Source: Clostridia bacterium (lineage in GTDB: Bacteria; Bacillota; Clostridia; Lachnospirales; Lachnospiraceae). From it: a stretch of DNA of 64,000 nucleotides. Positions 8,613-16,729 of the stretch are shown one piece after another. The position numbers and the translations under genes are program-made. The notes beneath the pieces were generated by a model. That model was not told the origin of the DNA. It made no database searches and saw only the letters and a program-made list of their open reading frames with translations. How positions within the stretch are numbered: the first letter of the stretch is position 1; each line of letters begins with the position of its first letter. The DNA is taken from NCBI GenBank assembly GCA_910575245.1, contig CAJTEN010000019.1, forward strand, positions 1-64,000, in the 5' to 3' direction.

Positions 8613-9860
8613 TTAAAAACTATTTTTAATGATGTTTCCGGAAATTTCGTTCTGAAATTCCAGCGCTTTCTTATATTTTCGCTGTCTCTTACAGGCTTCC
8701 ATAATGACATCCCGGTAAAAGTACAAGTGCCCGAAGTGCCGCTCCTTCCTGATTGCCCGGATCAGCTTTTCCAGAAGTTCCAGATATTCCGGATTTTCCA
8801 GGAACCCGTCCTCGCATTCCATCACGGCCTCCTCATATTTCAGCATATCCACGCTGGGAGATTCCGCTTCTTTTCTGTTAAAGAGCGTTTCTCTCAGCTT
8901 TTCAAGAAATTCAGCGGCCTCCTCTTTTCTTCCCATACGGATCAGGACAATGGCCTTCTTTTGCAGAATATCGAAGGACGCCTCTCCATGATCTTCGGCC
9001 ATTTTCAGATATTGCAGCGCCAGATCATACTTTTTCAGACTGATATAGGTAGCGCCTATGTTATAATACAGCATCGCGAGCCGGTTCTGCCACCCCGTAT
9101 TCTGCAGAAGCCTGATACCACGCTCATAATAAAGCATCATCATTTCTTCCATATTGAGGCAGGCATAAGCGCTTCCGTTGAGGAAAAAGAAGTCGGCAAG
9201 CTGAAAGGTGTTGCCTTCCCCGACTGCCGCGGCCACGATGCGCTGCTCCATTGCATGAATGGCCGAATAATTTCCTGCCAGAAGATATGCGTCACATAGA
9301 AAATTCATCGCATAAGAGTGATGCAGCACGTCGCAGGCTTCCTTACATAAAAGAACCTTTTCCGCTACATCTTCTACAGAAAGAGAACGCAGGAGCTGAT
9401 AATAAGCGTGCTGTTTCGGTTCCATATGTCCTTCCAGTTCTTCCAGGAACGATATGACATCTTCCTGTTCAAATGCTCTGACCAGAAGCCAGTCAACCGC
9501 ATATTCGCTGTAGCGCAGTTTCTCATCTTCGGCTTTTAACTCCCCGTATACGGTTTTGGTATCCAGTTCGTACTGCAGACGGTAGAAGTAGTTTTCTATC
9601 AGTTTCTGACAGCAGGACAGCTTCGCGGCATCTTCCTCATAGCAGATACCGAGCTGTCCAAATAATTCGGAGAGAATCTTCCGGTCGGGACAGACACTGC
9701 CATGTTCGATCTTGCTTAAATAGGAAGGTACGCATATGCCGTGACAGACTTCTTTCTGACCCTTGTTTTGGCGGATACGTTCTGATTTCAGTAAAAGTCC
9801 CGGCAGTTTTGCGCTGCGGGATGGGCGGGCTGTGGGTATGGTGACATCGGCTTTTGTCAT
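8613..9860 (-). CDS. XRE-type HTH plus TPR regulator (RRNPP-like)
   Basis: A 415-residue protein with an N-terminal lambda-repressor-type HTH (about 22-72, including PSYLSKIEHGSVCPDRKIL). It is followed by an all-helical region with repeated TPR-like units, for example NRLAMLYYNIGATYISLKKY and QYLKMAEDHGEASFDILQKK. This layout is that of RRNPP regulators (PlcR, Rgg, PrgX families), which bind secreted oligopeptides. The gene overlaps the upstream BrnA-like gene by four bases. It probably controls the neighbouring MFS exporter; no pheromone gene was found with confidence. Confidence 0.8.
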   Translation of the reverse strand: MTKADVTIPTARPSRSAKLPGLLLKSERIRQNKGQKEVCHGICVPSYLSKIEHGSVCPDRKILSELFGQLGICYEEDAAKLSCCQKLIENYFYRLQYELDTKTVYGELKAEDEKLRYSEYAVDWLLVRAFEQEDVISFLEELEGHMEPKQHAYYQLLRSLSVEDVAEKVLLCKEACDVLHHSYAMNFLCDAYLLAGNYSAIHAMEQRIVAAAVGEGNTFQLADFFFLNGSAYACLNMEEMMMLYYERGIRLLQNTGWQNRLAMLYYNIGATYISLKKYDLALQYLKMAEDHGEASFDILQKKAIVLIRMGRKEEAAEFLEKLRETLFNRKEAESPSVDMLKYEEAVMECEDGFLENPEYLELLEKLIRAIRKERHFGHLYFYRDVIMEACKRQRKYKKALEFQNEISGNIIKNSF

Positions 9861-10171
9861 AGGCTTTTTGCAACCATATCAGGATTATTGATTGCATTAT
9901 CCAGAAGACGGCTTAAGAAACCGGTATATCCTTTTCCGGTAGCCTGAGCCTTTTCAAGCGTAGAAGGCGATATTCTGAGTGAAATCACCGGTTTTTTTGC
10001 TTCTTCCCGTTTTCGTCTGGCTATTGCAGCCATCTCTGCATATTGTTCCACAGTCAATTCCGGCGAAGCTTCATCGAATACCCCCGGGTTTTTTGAGGCT
10101 CCTTCAATTTCCCGGATCTGTTCCTTTGCAGTTTTTTGTCCATTCATTATAGTAGTTTTAACAATCGGCAT
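9857..10171 (-). CDS. BrnA-like antitoxin / CopG-type small DNA-binding protein
   Basis: A 104-residue protein ending KKPVISLRISPSTLEKAQATG...GYTGFLSRLLDNAI. This resembles the ribbon-helix-helix C terminus of BrnA antitoxins: a beta strand with SLRIS, then two helices. BrnA normally follows a brnT toxin gene. Here no toxin-like frame precedes it; the transcribed leader between the promoter at 10310-10338 and the ATG holds only a 39-codon frame of no recognisable family. It overlaps the XRE/TPR gene by four bases, so the two are co-translated. An orphan antitoxin co-opted as a repressor is possible. Confidence 0.7.
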   Translation of the reverse strand: MPIVKTTIMNGQKTAKEQIREIEGASKNPGVFDEASPELTVEQYAEMAAIARRKREEAKKPVISLRISPSTLEKAQATGKGYTGFLSRLLDNAINNPDMVAKSL

Positions 10172-10309
10172 AATAGATTTTCCTTTCTGTAGTTGTTGTA
10201 ATTACCAGTGTTGCCGTTTCTAAACTGATACAATGCTTCTCTTTGCTGCTTCCGTTTTTTGTTCATCTCATTCTACCGGTTATCCATTCATTTGTGTTCT
10301 TACATAAAA

Positions 10310-10338
10310 AGTATAACTTGAAGTATTACTTGCGTCAA
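10310..10338 (-). promoter_or_regulatory. Promoter of the brnA-like/XRE-TPR operon
   Basis: On the minus strand TTGACG (10338-10333), 17 bp, then TATACT (10315-10310). The predicted leader is about 130 nt to the ATG at 10171, which has an AAAGGA ribosome binding site. Confidence 0.7.
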
Positions 10339-10535
10339 TGATATAGTTCTTAGTCTTTACGGTTTGGACGCTCATAGTAACGAACGGTTACATTTTAAAA
10401 GTGAAAAAGCAAAGTGAGACTTGATTTTTTATGTTTTTTAGAGATTAATTAGAGAAAAGACTGATATCATAGAAAAAATGAAGGTTGCATGCATGAGACC
10501 GTAATAGAAATCAGAGAAAAGGGAGATCGATTTGC

Positions 10536-13103
10536 ATGAAAGTAAAAGGATATGGAAAATTTGCCGGACGGCTTATTTCCACAGGTATGATTCTGGTTAT
10601 GGCCGTAGTGTCAGTTTGTGGATGCGGCACAGGGGGAAATACGCAGATGGGGGACACCAAGGCGGATGGTTCCGGGAATACGGCTTCGGACGGTGACAGG
10701 CAGTCGGCTGATGCGAGCGGCGACGGCGCGGGTATGGGGCGCTATTTGGAAGAAGTGACAGATATGTCGGAAAACTTGACTGGCTATCGGAATCATATTT
10801 TCGGACTGTCGGACGGCAGACTGATGATCTCGGATCCGATGAACCCGTTTCTGGTGTCAGAGGACAATGGAGTGACATGGACGGCGGAAGAAAATGACTG
10901 GCTTGTTTCCATCCATCAGGATGACGGCTATATCCAAAGCTGTGATGTGGGTGCGGACGGCACAATAGGAATTATTTATACGGGCATGGGACAGACGATA
11001 ACGGGCGCTGACCCGGCGCAGGAAGAAGAGACGCAGGAAACGGAAGTGACGGACGATGAGGAAAATAATCCGGACAGCACAGAAGACTCGAAGGATGCTG
11101 CTGATGATAGGCAGGCAGATGACGGGAACGAAGAAGCTGTCCCGGGTGAATCAGATGATACAGGAGAGGACAGTTTTCAGGAGATATCGGGTGACGGATG
11201 GTTTAACAAGCACATGAAAATACTTGTTGTGAAACCGGACGGAACGCAGATGAATGTAGAACTGCCTGCGACAGAGGAGGAAGCTGCGGCTAACATCTGG
11301 GTTGCAGACAACGGAAGGGCTTTTATAGGAACGTACGGTACGGTAGTTTATGAGGCTAAGGAAGACGGAAGCTGTAGGGAATATCTCACATTGGAAAACA
11401 GCCCGCAGAATATCGTTTTTCAGGGAAGCAGGATGATCATAGACGGTTATGATTTTGACAGTCTGCTGCTCTATGACATGGATACGGAAGAGTATATAGA
11501 AGACGATGTACTGGATAACTTTGTGAAGGAAAATTATGGCGACAGAACTTTTAACGGCGGTGCCTGGCTTGACATGGATTTTTTTGCGGGAGAAGAGGGT
11601 GTGATATATCTGGCCGGTGCGAAGGGCGTGCACCGTCATGTGATAGGCGGTGGAGCTATGGAACAGGTTATAGACGCTAATTTGTCCACGCTTGCGAATC
11701 CGGGTTACCATCTTCTGGGAATGATAACGCTGGAAAATAATGAATTTATGGCGATCTATTCGGATTCCCGCCTGATCCGCTATGTCTATGACCCGACAGT
11801 ACCCACAGTGCCGAACGAAACAGTGAAACTGTACAGTCTGACAGGGATTGATACTCTGCGGCAGGCGGTTTCGATCTATCAGACGGAGCATCCGGAGGTG
11901 TATGTGGAGTATGAAATAGGCATGGAGGATAACAGCTCCGTCACGCGGGAAGATGCGCTTAAGAAGCTGAATACGGAGATTATGGCGGGTAATGGGCCGG
12001 ATGTTCTGATCCTGGACGGCCTGCCGGTGGATTCTTACATAGAGAAAGGACTTCTGAAGGATATCAGTCCGCTGATCGACGGCCTTTCAGAAGAAGGAAA
12101 GCTGTTTGACAATATTGTGGAGGCATTCAGGAAGGACGGTAAGATGTATACGGTGCCCTGTGAGATTCAGCTGCCTACACTTCTGTGCAAGGGAAAATAT
12201 ATGTCGGATATTCAGAACCTGGAGGATATCGCGGATATGGTGGAAGCGCTTCGTGCCGATAACCCGGGAAAGGATCTGTTGCGCGTCGGCACGGAGAAAG
12301 GTGTCATGAGAACCTTCAGCATGGCATGCGCACCGGCCTGGAAGACGGAAAGCGGAGAGGTTGATCTGGCGGCGGTAGAAGAATTTCTGGTTCAGACAAA
12401 GCGGATCTATGAGGCACAGATGGACGGTCTGCCGGAGGACGTGATTGAGGATTATGAGGGACGGAACGAAGACTATATAGAATACTATGGCACGAACTAT
12501 GAAGACTACAGGTTTTTTGCCTATGGAATGGATAGTATGAATTATACGATGGGATACCGCCAGCTTCTGGCTGGGACGCTGGGATACCCCTATGCTTATG
12601 CGGAGCTGACATCCGTACCCAGGACGAAACGGTTTGAGGACTGCGTGGATGTTCCGATGAACGGGCAGAGCGTCAATGTGTTCTGTGCGAATACGCTGGC
12701 AGGAATCAGCGCGGCGACAGAGCATTCGGAGCATGCGGAAGGGCTTTTGAAGGTGCTTCTGGGGCCGCAGGATATTACATCCAACGGTTTTCCGGTTAAT
12801 CAGGAGGCTTTCGAGAATTCCTTATATCCGGATGACTATGAATCGCCGGATGTCGCGTACAGTGATATGGCATATCTTGATGAGAACGGGCAGGGCTATG
12901 CATGGACAATCTACTGGTTCAACGAAGCGCAGGCCGATGAACTTCGCAACCGCATGAAAACAGTTGACACGCCCTACACGGAGGACAGTGTGCTGGAAGA
13001 GGCGGTGTACCAGGCGGGAATCGCTTACATGCGCGGGGAGATGAGCGTGGAGGAAGCGGTTGCGGATGTGGAGAAGAATATGGCGATTTATATGGCCGAA
13101 TAA
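10536..13103 (+). CDS. Large lipoprotein with a C-terminal family-1 solute-binding domain
   Basis: An 855-residue secreted lipoprotein. The signal peptide ends in a lipobox VCGC with the lipidated cysteine at about residue 30. Residues about 60-420 hold repeated short beta-rich stretches (GLSDGRLMISD, VWVADNGRAFIG-type) resembling a propeller, interrupted by a very acidic low-complexity stretch (about 155-215). From about 430 to the end it reads as an extracellular sugar/polyamine-type binding protein (TGIDTLRQAVSIYQTEHPEV, IMAGNGPDVLILDGLPVDSY, SPLID). It is about twice the usual binding-protein length. It heads an operon with two permeases and an adaptor-like gene. The ligand is unknown. 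Confidence 0.82.
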   Translation: MKVKGYGKFAGRLISTGMILVMAVVSVCGCGTGGNTQMGDTKADGSGNTASDGDRQSADASGDGAGMGRYLEEVTDMSENLTGYRNHIFGLSDGRLMISDPMNPFLVSEDNGVTWTAEENDWLVSIHQDDGYIQSCDVGADGTIGIIYTGMGQTITGADPAQEEETQETEVTDDEENNPDSTEDSKDAADDRQADDGNEEAVPGESDDTGEDSFQEISGDGWFNKHMKILVVKPDGTQMNVELPATEEEAAANIWVADNGRAFIGTYGTVVYEAKEDGSCREYLTLENSPQNIVFQGSRMIIDGYDFDSLLLYDMDTEEYIEDDVLDNFVKENYGDRTFNGGAWLDMDFFAGEEGVIYLAGAKGVHRHVIGGGAMEQVIDANLSTLANPGYHLLGMITLENNEFMAIYSDSRLIRYVYDPTVPTVPNETVKLYSLTGIDTLRQAVSIYQTEHPEVYVEYEIGMEDNSSVTREDALKKLNTEIMAGNGPDVLILDGLPVDSYIEKGLLKDISPLIDGLSEEGKLFDNIVEAFRKDGKMYTVPCEIQLPTLLCKGKYMSDIQNLEDIADMVEALRADNPGKDLLRVGTEKGVMRTFSMACAPAWKTESGEVDLAAVEEFLVQTKRIYEAQMDGLPEDVIEDYEGRNEDYIEYYGTNYEDYRFFAYGMDSMNYTMGYRQLLAGTLGYPYAYAELTSVPRTKRFEDCVDVPMNGQSVNVFCANTLAGISAATEHSEHAEGLLKVLLGPQDITSNGFPVNQEAFENSLYPDDYESPDVAYSDMAYLDENGQGYAWTIYWFNEAQADELRNRMKTVDTPYTEDSVLEEAVYQAGIAYMRGEMSVEEAVADVEKNMAIYMAE

Positions 13104-13105
13104 TA

Positions 13106-13194
13106 AGACATGAAGTTATACTAAGGCGTCAAAGGACGACGCCTAAGTATAACTAAGTCATGTCTGGGAGAATGCGAGAAGCATGCATTCTCCC
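13106..13194 (+). repeat. Structured double-hairpin element, copy E
   Basis: The outer stem is AGACATGA (13106-13113) / TCATGTCT (13158-13165). The inner stem AGTTATACTAAGGCGTC pairs with GACGCCTAAGTATAACT around the loop AAAGGAC. A second hairpin follows, GGGAGAATGC (13166-13175) / GCATTCTCCC (13185-13194). The layout matches copies in the ribosomal operon at 38236, 40806, 42467 and 43018. It starts directly behind the lipoprotein stop codon. Confidence 0.75.
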
Positions 13195-13389
13195 GTGGCT
13201 GTGCAGAAACGTGAAAAGTTAGAAAAAGGATAAAGAGATAAGCAGTTGCACTAAAGGCGTAGCAAAGTACGTATCCTAAGTGCAACCAGACCAATGTCTG
13301 GGAGAATGCGAGAAGCATGCATTCTCCCGTGGCTGTGCAGAAGCGTGAAAAGTTAGAAGGATAAAGAGATAAGCAGTTACACTAAGGCG
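13161..13389 (+). repeat. Tandem duplication of the element's second hairpin (units at 13161 and 13295)
   Basis: About 100 bp beginning TGTCTGGGAGAATGCGAG is repeated at a 134-bp spacing (13161-13260 and 13295-13389) with few differences. The span between contains a degraded first hairpin (GTTGCACT 13245-13252 / AGTGCAAC 13279-13286), so copy F covers about 13240-13328. A third, truncated start of the element (ACACTAAGGCGG) is at 13379-13390. There is no gene in 13104-13437. Confidence 0.75.
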
Positions 13390-13437
13390 GCAGACAGGGT
13401 GTATGAAAAAGCAGAGTAGAAAAGGGATGATGACAGA

Positions 13438-14358
13438 ATGGCATATTTAATAAAAGAAAGAGGAGAACATCAACCGAAGAGGCATCGGGCGGGAGGAAAA
13501 GGGCATAAGGAAATGAGGGCGTTCCTGATGTTTCTGGCGCCCAGCCTGCTGGGAGTGGCGGTTTTTGTGCTGATGCCGTTTCTGGACGTGTTCGGGCGGT
13601 CTTTCAAAACGGTGATAACGGGGCAGTTTGTCTGGTTTGAAAATTATAAGACAATCTTCACGAATCAGGCGTTTCTGCTGGCAGTGAAGAATACCTTCCG
13701 GTTTACGCTTGTCTGTATTCCGCTGCTGGTGGTGATCGGGCTTATGGTGGCGGTGCCGGTCAGTAAGCTTAAGAGCATGGGGACGGTCAAATCGCTGTAT
13801 CTGTTTCCGCTGGCGATGCCCACCGCCACCATTGTCATTGTGTGGAAAATGGCTTTCTACAAACAGGGATTTTTAAATCTGATTCTGACACGGATCGGTG
13901 AGCGGACGGGACTGTGGGGAGAGCTTTACACAGACTATCTGGGCACCGGCGCAGCCTTTTGGGTTCTGGTCTTTAGTTACATTTGGAAAAATACGGGATA
14001 TACGGTAGTTCTCTGGCTGGCCGGAATCCTGGGGATACCGAATGAAATGCTGGAGGCGGCCAGGGTGGACGGTGCTTCCGAAAGACAGTGCTTCTTTAAG
14101 ATTATTCTTCCGAACCTGAAAGGAAGCCTTTACACGATCGTGATCCTTTCCTTCCTGAATTCGTTTAAGATCTACAGGGAAGCATATCTGGTCGCGGGAG
14201 CCTATCCGCAGCAGGATATGTATCTGCTGCAGCATCTGTTTAATAACTGGTTCGTCAATCTGGATTTCGATAAGATGGCGGCAGCAGCGGTGTGCGTGGG
14301 CGGTTTTCTCTTTGCTGTGATCATGCTGCTGCAGAGGGCGTGGGATAGCAGGAGATGA
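13438..14358 (+). CDS. ABC sugar-type permease, MalF/UgpA-like
   Basis: A 306-residue inner-membrane permease with six predicted helices. It carries the cytoplasmic EAA loop (EAARVDGASERQCFFKIILPNL) that docks an ABC ATPase, characteristic of carbohydrate-uptake CUT1 permeases. A charged N-terminal tail of about 25 residues precedes the first helix. Upstream is the lipoprotein plus the repeat cluster; downstream is a second permease 70 bp away. No ATPase is encoded nearby, so a shared MsmX-type ATPase is likely. Confidence 0.92.
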   Translation: MAYLIKERGEHQPKRHRAGGKGHKEMRAFLMFLAPSLLGVAVFVLMPFLDVFGRSFKTVITGQFVWFENYKTIFTNQAFLLAVKNTFRFTLVCIPLLVVIGLMVAVPVSKLKSMGTVKSLYLFPLAMPTATIVIVWKMAFYKQGFLNLILTRIGERTGLWGELYTDYLGTGAAFWVLVFSYIWKNTGYTVVLWLAGILGIPNEMLEAARVDGASERQCFFKIILPNLKGSLYTIVILSFLNSFKIYREAYLVAGAYPQQDMYLLQHLFNNWFVNLDFDKMAAAAVCVGGFLFAVIMLLQRAWDSRR

Positions 14359-14428
14359 AAGTGCGCATATTTCCCGTGGCGGGAGCGAGGAGATAGATTC
14401 GGGAAAGAAAGGAACGTGATGTAGAAAC

Positions 14429-15304
14429 ATGGATTTACTGAGAGCGAGATTGAGGTGGAAGGAACTTAAGAAGGGGCTTACAGTCTTTCTGCTGTTTCTT
14501 CCGACAGTGTTAGTCTGTATGCCCGTGATCCTGCTGGTGACAGGATCGGTGATGGGGAGCGGGGAACTCAGGCAGTATCTGGCGCCTGTGTTTACGGATT
14601 CGTACCGGTATATCAGCTGGAAGCTGGTGCCGGATTATCCTACCTTTGAAAACTACGGTAAGCTGCTTTTTATGACGCCGCAGTTTTTTGTGCTGTTTTG
14701 GAATTCCATGAAGATGGTGGCTTGTATACTGGCAGGCCAGCTTCTGGTGGGTGTGCCCGCAGCATGGGCTTTTGCCGTATACCAGGTGAAAGGGAGCCGG
14801 GCGCTCTTTGCGCTATATGTGGTGCTGATGCTGCTGCCATTCCAGGTGACAATGCTCTCAAGTTATCTGGTGCTGAACAGGCTGGGAATGCTGGATACGC
14901 AGTATGCCGTGATCCTGCCGGCGGTCTTTTCAACCTTTCCGGTGTTCCTGACCTATGGCGGGTTCCGGTGCATTCCCGTGCAGCTCATTGAAGCCGCAAG
15001 GATCGACGGGGCGGGGGAGTGGCGGATCTTCTGGAAGATAGGCTTTCCGCTTGGCAAGAGCGGTCTTCTGTCGGCAATGGTGCTCGGCTTTCTGGAATAC
15101 TGGAATATGATGGAGCAGCCAATGGCATTTCTGGAAGACAAATCGCTGTGGCCGTTGTCCTTGTATCTGCCGGAGATTACCTGGGCACAGGCGGGATATG
15201 CGTTTACGGCATCTATTATTACCCTGATTCCGGCGGTGTTTGTGTTTGTCTGGGGGCAGGATTATCTGGAGCAAGGTATTATTTTTTCCGGCCTGAAAGA
15301 ATAA
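14429..15304 (+). CDS. ABC sugar-type permease, MalG/UgpE-like
   Basis: A 291-residue permease forming the heterodimer partner of the previous gene. It has six helices and the EAA motif EAARIDGAGEWRIFWKIGFPL. The stretch ALYVVLMLLPFQVTMLSSYLVLNRLGMLDT is typical of MalG-family proteins. The ATG lies behind a weak AGGAACG box. The 70-bp spacer on each side suggests one operon with the lipoprotein and adaptor. Confidence 0.92.
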   Translation: MDLLRARLRWKELKKGLTVFLLFLPTVLVCMPVILLVTGSVMGSGELRQYLAPVFTDSYRYISWKLVPDYPTFENYGKLLFMTPQFFVLFWNSMKMVACILAGQLLVGVPAAWAFAVYQVKGSRALFALYVVLMLLPFQVTMLSSYLVLNRLGMLDTQYAVILPAVFSTFPVFLTYGGFRCIPVQLIEAARIDGAGEWRIFWKIGFPLGKSGLLSAMVLGFLEYWNMMEQPMAFLEDKSLWPLSLYLPEITWAQAGYAFTASIITLIPAVFVFVWGQDYLEQGIIFSGLKE

Positions 15305-15387
15305 CATAAAGAGTAATTCCAAGTCAGCAGAATGCTGTTCCCATTGGCGGGAGCAGGGTATATATACAGGAAATGGAGGAGTCAACG

Positions 15388-16704
15388 TTGGAGGATAGGA
15401 GAAAGAGAAAAGTAATAGCGTGGTTCTTTGTGTTTCTTGGGGGTATGTGGTTGTGCACGGTGATATCCAAGAGCATCTACGCGTCAAAGCTTCCGATCGT
15501 ATCAACGGAATCGATCGAGAGTAAATATGTGGAGCATATTGTGAATGTGGACGGCATTGTTGTGGCAGGGGAGAAGAACCCGGTTACGGCCCTGGCCGGG
15601 CTGCGGGTGGAGAAGCTCATGGTACAGGTCGGGGACCAGGTGGAAGAAGGAGACGTGCTTTTTACGATCGATATGGCGGATCTGGCATCTATTATGGAGG
15701 AAAAGCAGACAGCCATCGCCAAGATCCAGAAGCAGGTTGATACGATCCTGGCCAATGAAGAACTGGAAAGACAGAAAAAGGCGTTGGAGGAACAACGGGC
15801 AAGAGAGGATTATGACGCGCTGGCACGCCGTGAGGATACACTTGTGGGCAGAGCGGCGGATGCATACAGCCGGCTGGAGGATGAGATGGGTGAAGAGGGA
15901 GACGGCAATATGGACGGCGGATCTGTGGAGGATGCACTTCAGCAGGCGGCTTATGCGGAGGCAGATGCCAAATGGCAGAGAGACACGGCGATAAGGGATG
16001 CAGGCAGAAGGGTTGAGGATATTCTGACACCGGAAAATGAGGATGCAACGCTGGAGGTAAACCAGATGGAACTGGCCGATCTGCGTTCCGATCTGTCTCT
16101 TTATCAGGAAATCAAGAACGGAAACGGGGAGATTAAGGCAGGGCGTGGCGGAATGGTTACGGATATCTATATTACCACAGGGGGCCGGACTTCGGATTCG
16201 GCTGTTATGCTGCTGGCAGATGATTCCGTGCCCTGTCAGTTCAAGACAACACTAACCCAGGAGCAGAAGAAGTATGTCGGATTAAACGATACGGTATCTT
16301 TGAAACTGGACGGAAGCAGCAGGGAGAAGGAGGCAGTGATCGATTATCTGGCGGAAAGCAGTACGGCTCCCGGCAGTTATGATGTTTATATCAATCTTCC
16401 GGAAGGGACAGGAGTGCCCGGTATGTCAGGAACAATGAGCCATACGGAGACGGGGGAGAAGCATTCATGCTGTGTTACGCCTGCCGCCGTGAACACGGTG
16501 GACAACAGAAGCTTTGTTTATGTGGTCAAGGAGAGGGAAGGCATACTGGGGATGGAGTATTATGTGGAACAGCTCAGCGTAAAGATTGCGGATCAGAACG
16601 ACAGCTGGGTGGCTTTGGATGCCGCTTTGGATAAAGAGGACATGATCCTGAATTCTTCCACACAGGAGGTAAAGAACGGAACGATCGTGAGGCTGTCGGA
16701 ATGA
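15388..16704 (+). CDS. HlyD-like membrane fusion protein in a binding-protein operon
   Basis: A protein of 438 residues from the TTG start. I prefer TTG because GGAGGA at 15375-15380 sits seven bases ahead; an in-frame ATG at 15373 (443 residues) lacks a good box. The N terminus is basic with one transmembrane helix (VIAWFFVFLGGMWLCTVIS), then a lipoyl half (VMVQVGDQVEEGDVLF-like), a coiled coil (about 100-230) and the second half. Its role beside a sugar-type importer is unexpected; it may brace the large lipoprotein or join a separate exporter. The stop codon lies inside the terminator hairpin. Confidence 0.75.
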   Translation: MEDRRKRKVIAWFFVFLGGMWLCTVISKSIYASKLPIVSTESIESKYVEHIVNVDGIVVAGEKNPVTALAGLRVEKLMVQVGDQVEEGDVLFTIDMADLASIMEEKQTAIAKIQKQVDTILANEELERQKKALEEQRAREDYDALARREDTLVGRAADAYSRLEDEMGEEGDGNMDGGSVEDALQQAAYAEADAKWQRDTAIRDAGRRVEDILTPENEDATLEVNQMELADLRSDLSLYQEIKNGNGEIKAGRGGMVTDIYITTGGRTSDSAVMLLADDSVPCQFKTTLTQEQKKYVGLNDTVSLKLDGSSREKEAVIDYLAESSTAPGSYDVYINLPEGTGVPGMSGTMSHTETGEKHSCCVTPAAVNTVDNRSFVYVVKEREGILGMEYYVEQLSVKIADQNDSWVALDAALDKEDMILNSSTQEVKNGTIVRLSE

Positions 16705-16717
16705 CAGCCTCGCTTTT
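16689..16717 (+). terminator. Terminator overlapping the adaptor stop codon
   Basis: GAGGCTGTC (16689-16697) and GACAGCCTC (16703-16711) form a perfect 9-bp stem with a five-base loop, followed by GCTTTT. The TGA stop at 16702-16704 straddles the loop and the second arm. Confidence 0.8.
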
Positions 16718-16729
16718 CCCGTATTGATG

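Noticed and set aside
10147-10266. A 39-codon minus-strand frame in the leader of the BrnA-like gene
   Set aside because: It has no ribosome binding site, does not resemble a BrnT toxin end or a pheromone precursor, and overlaps the next start codon.
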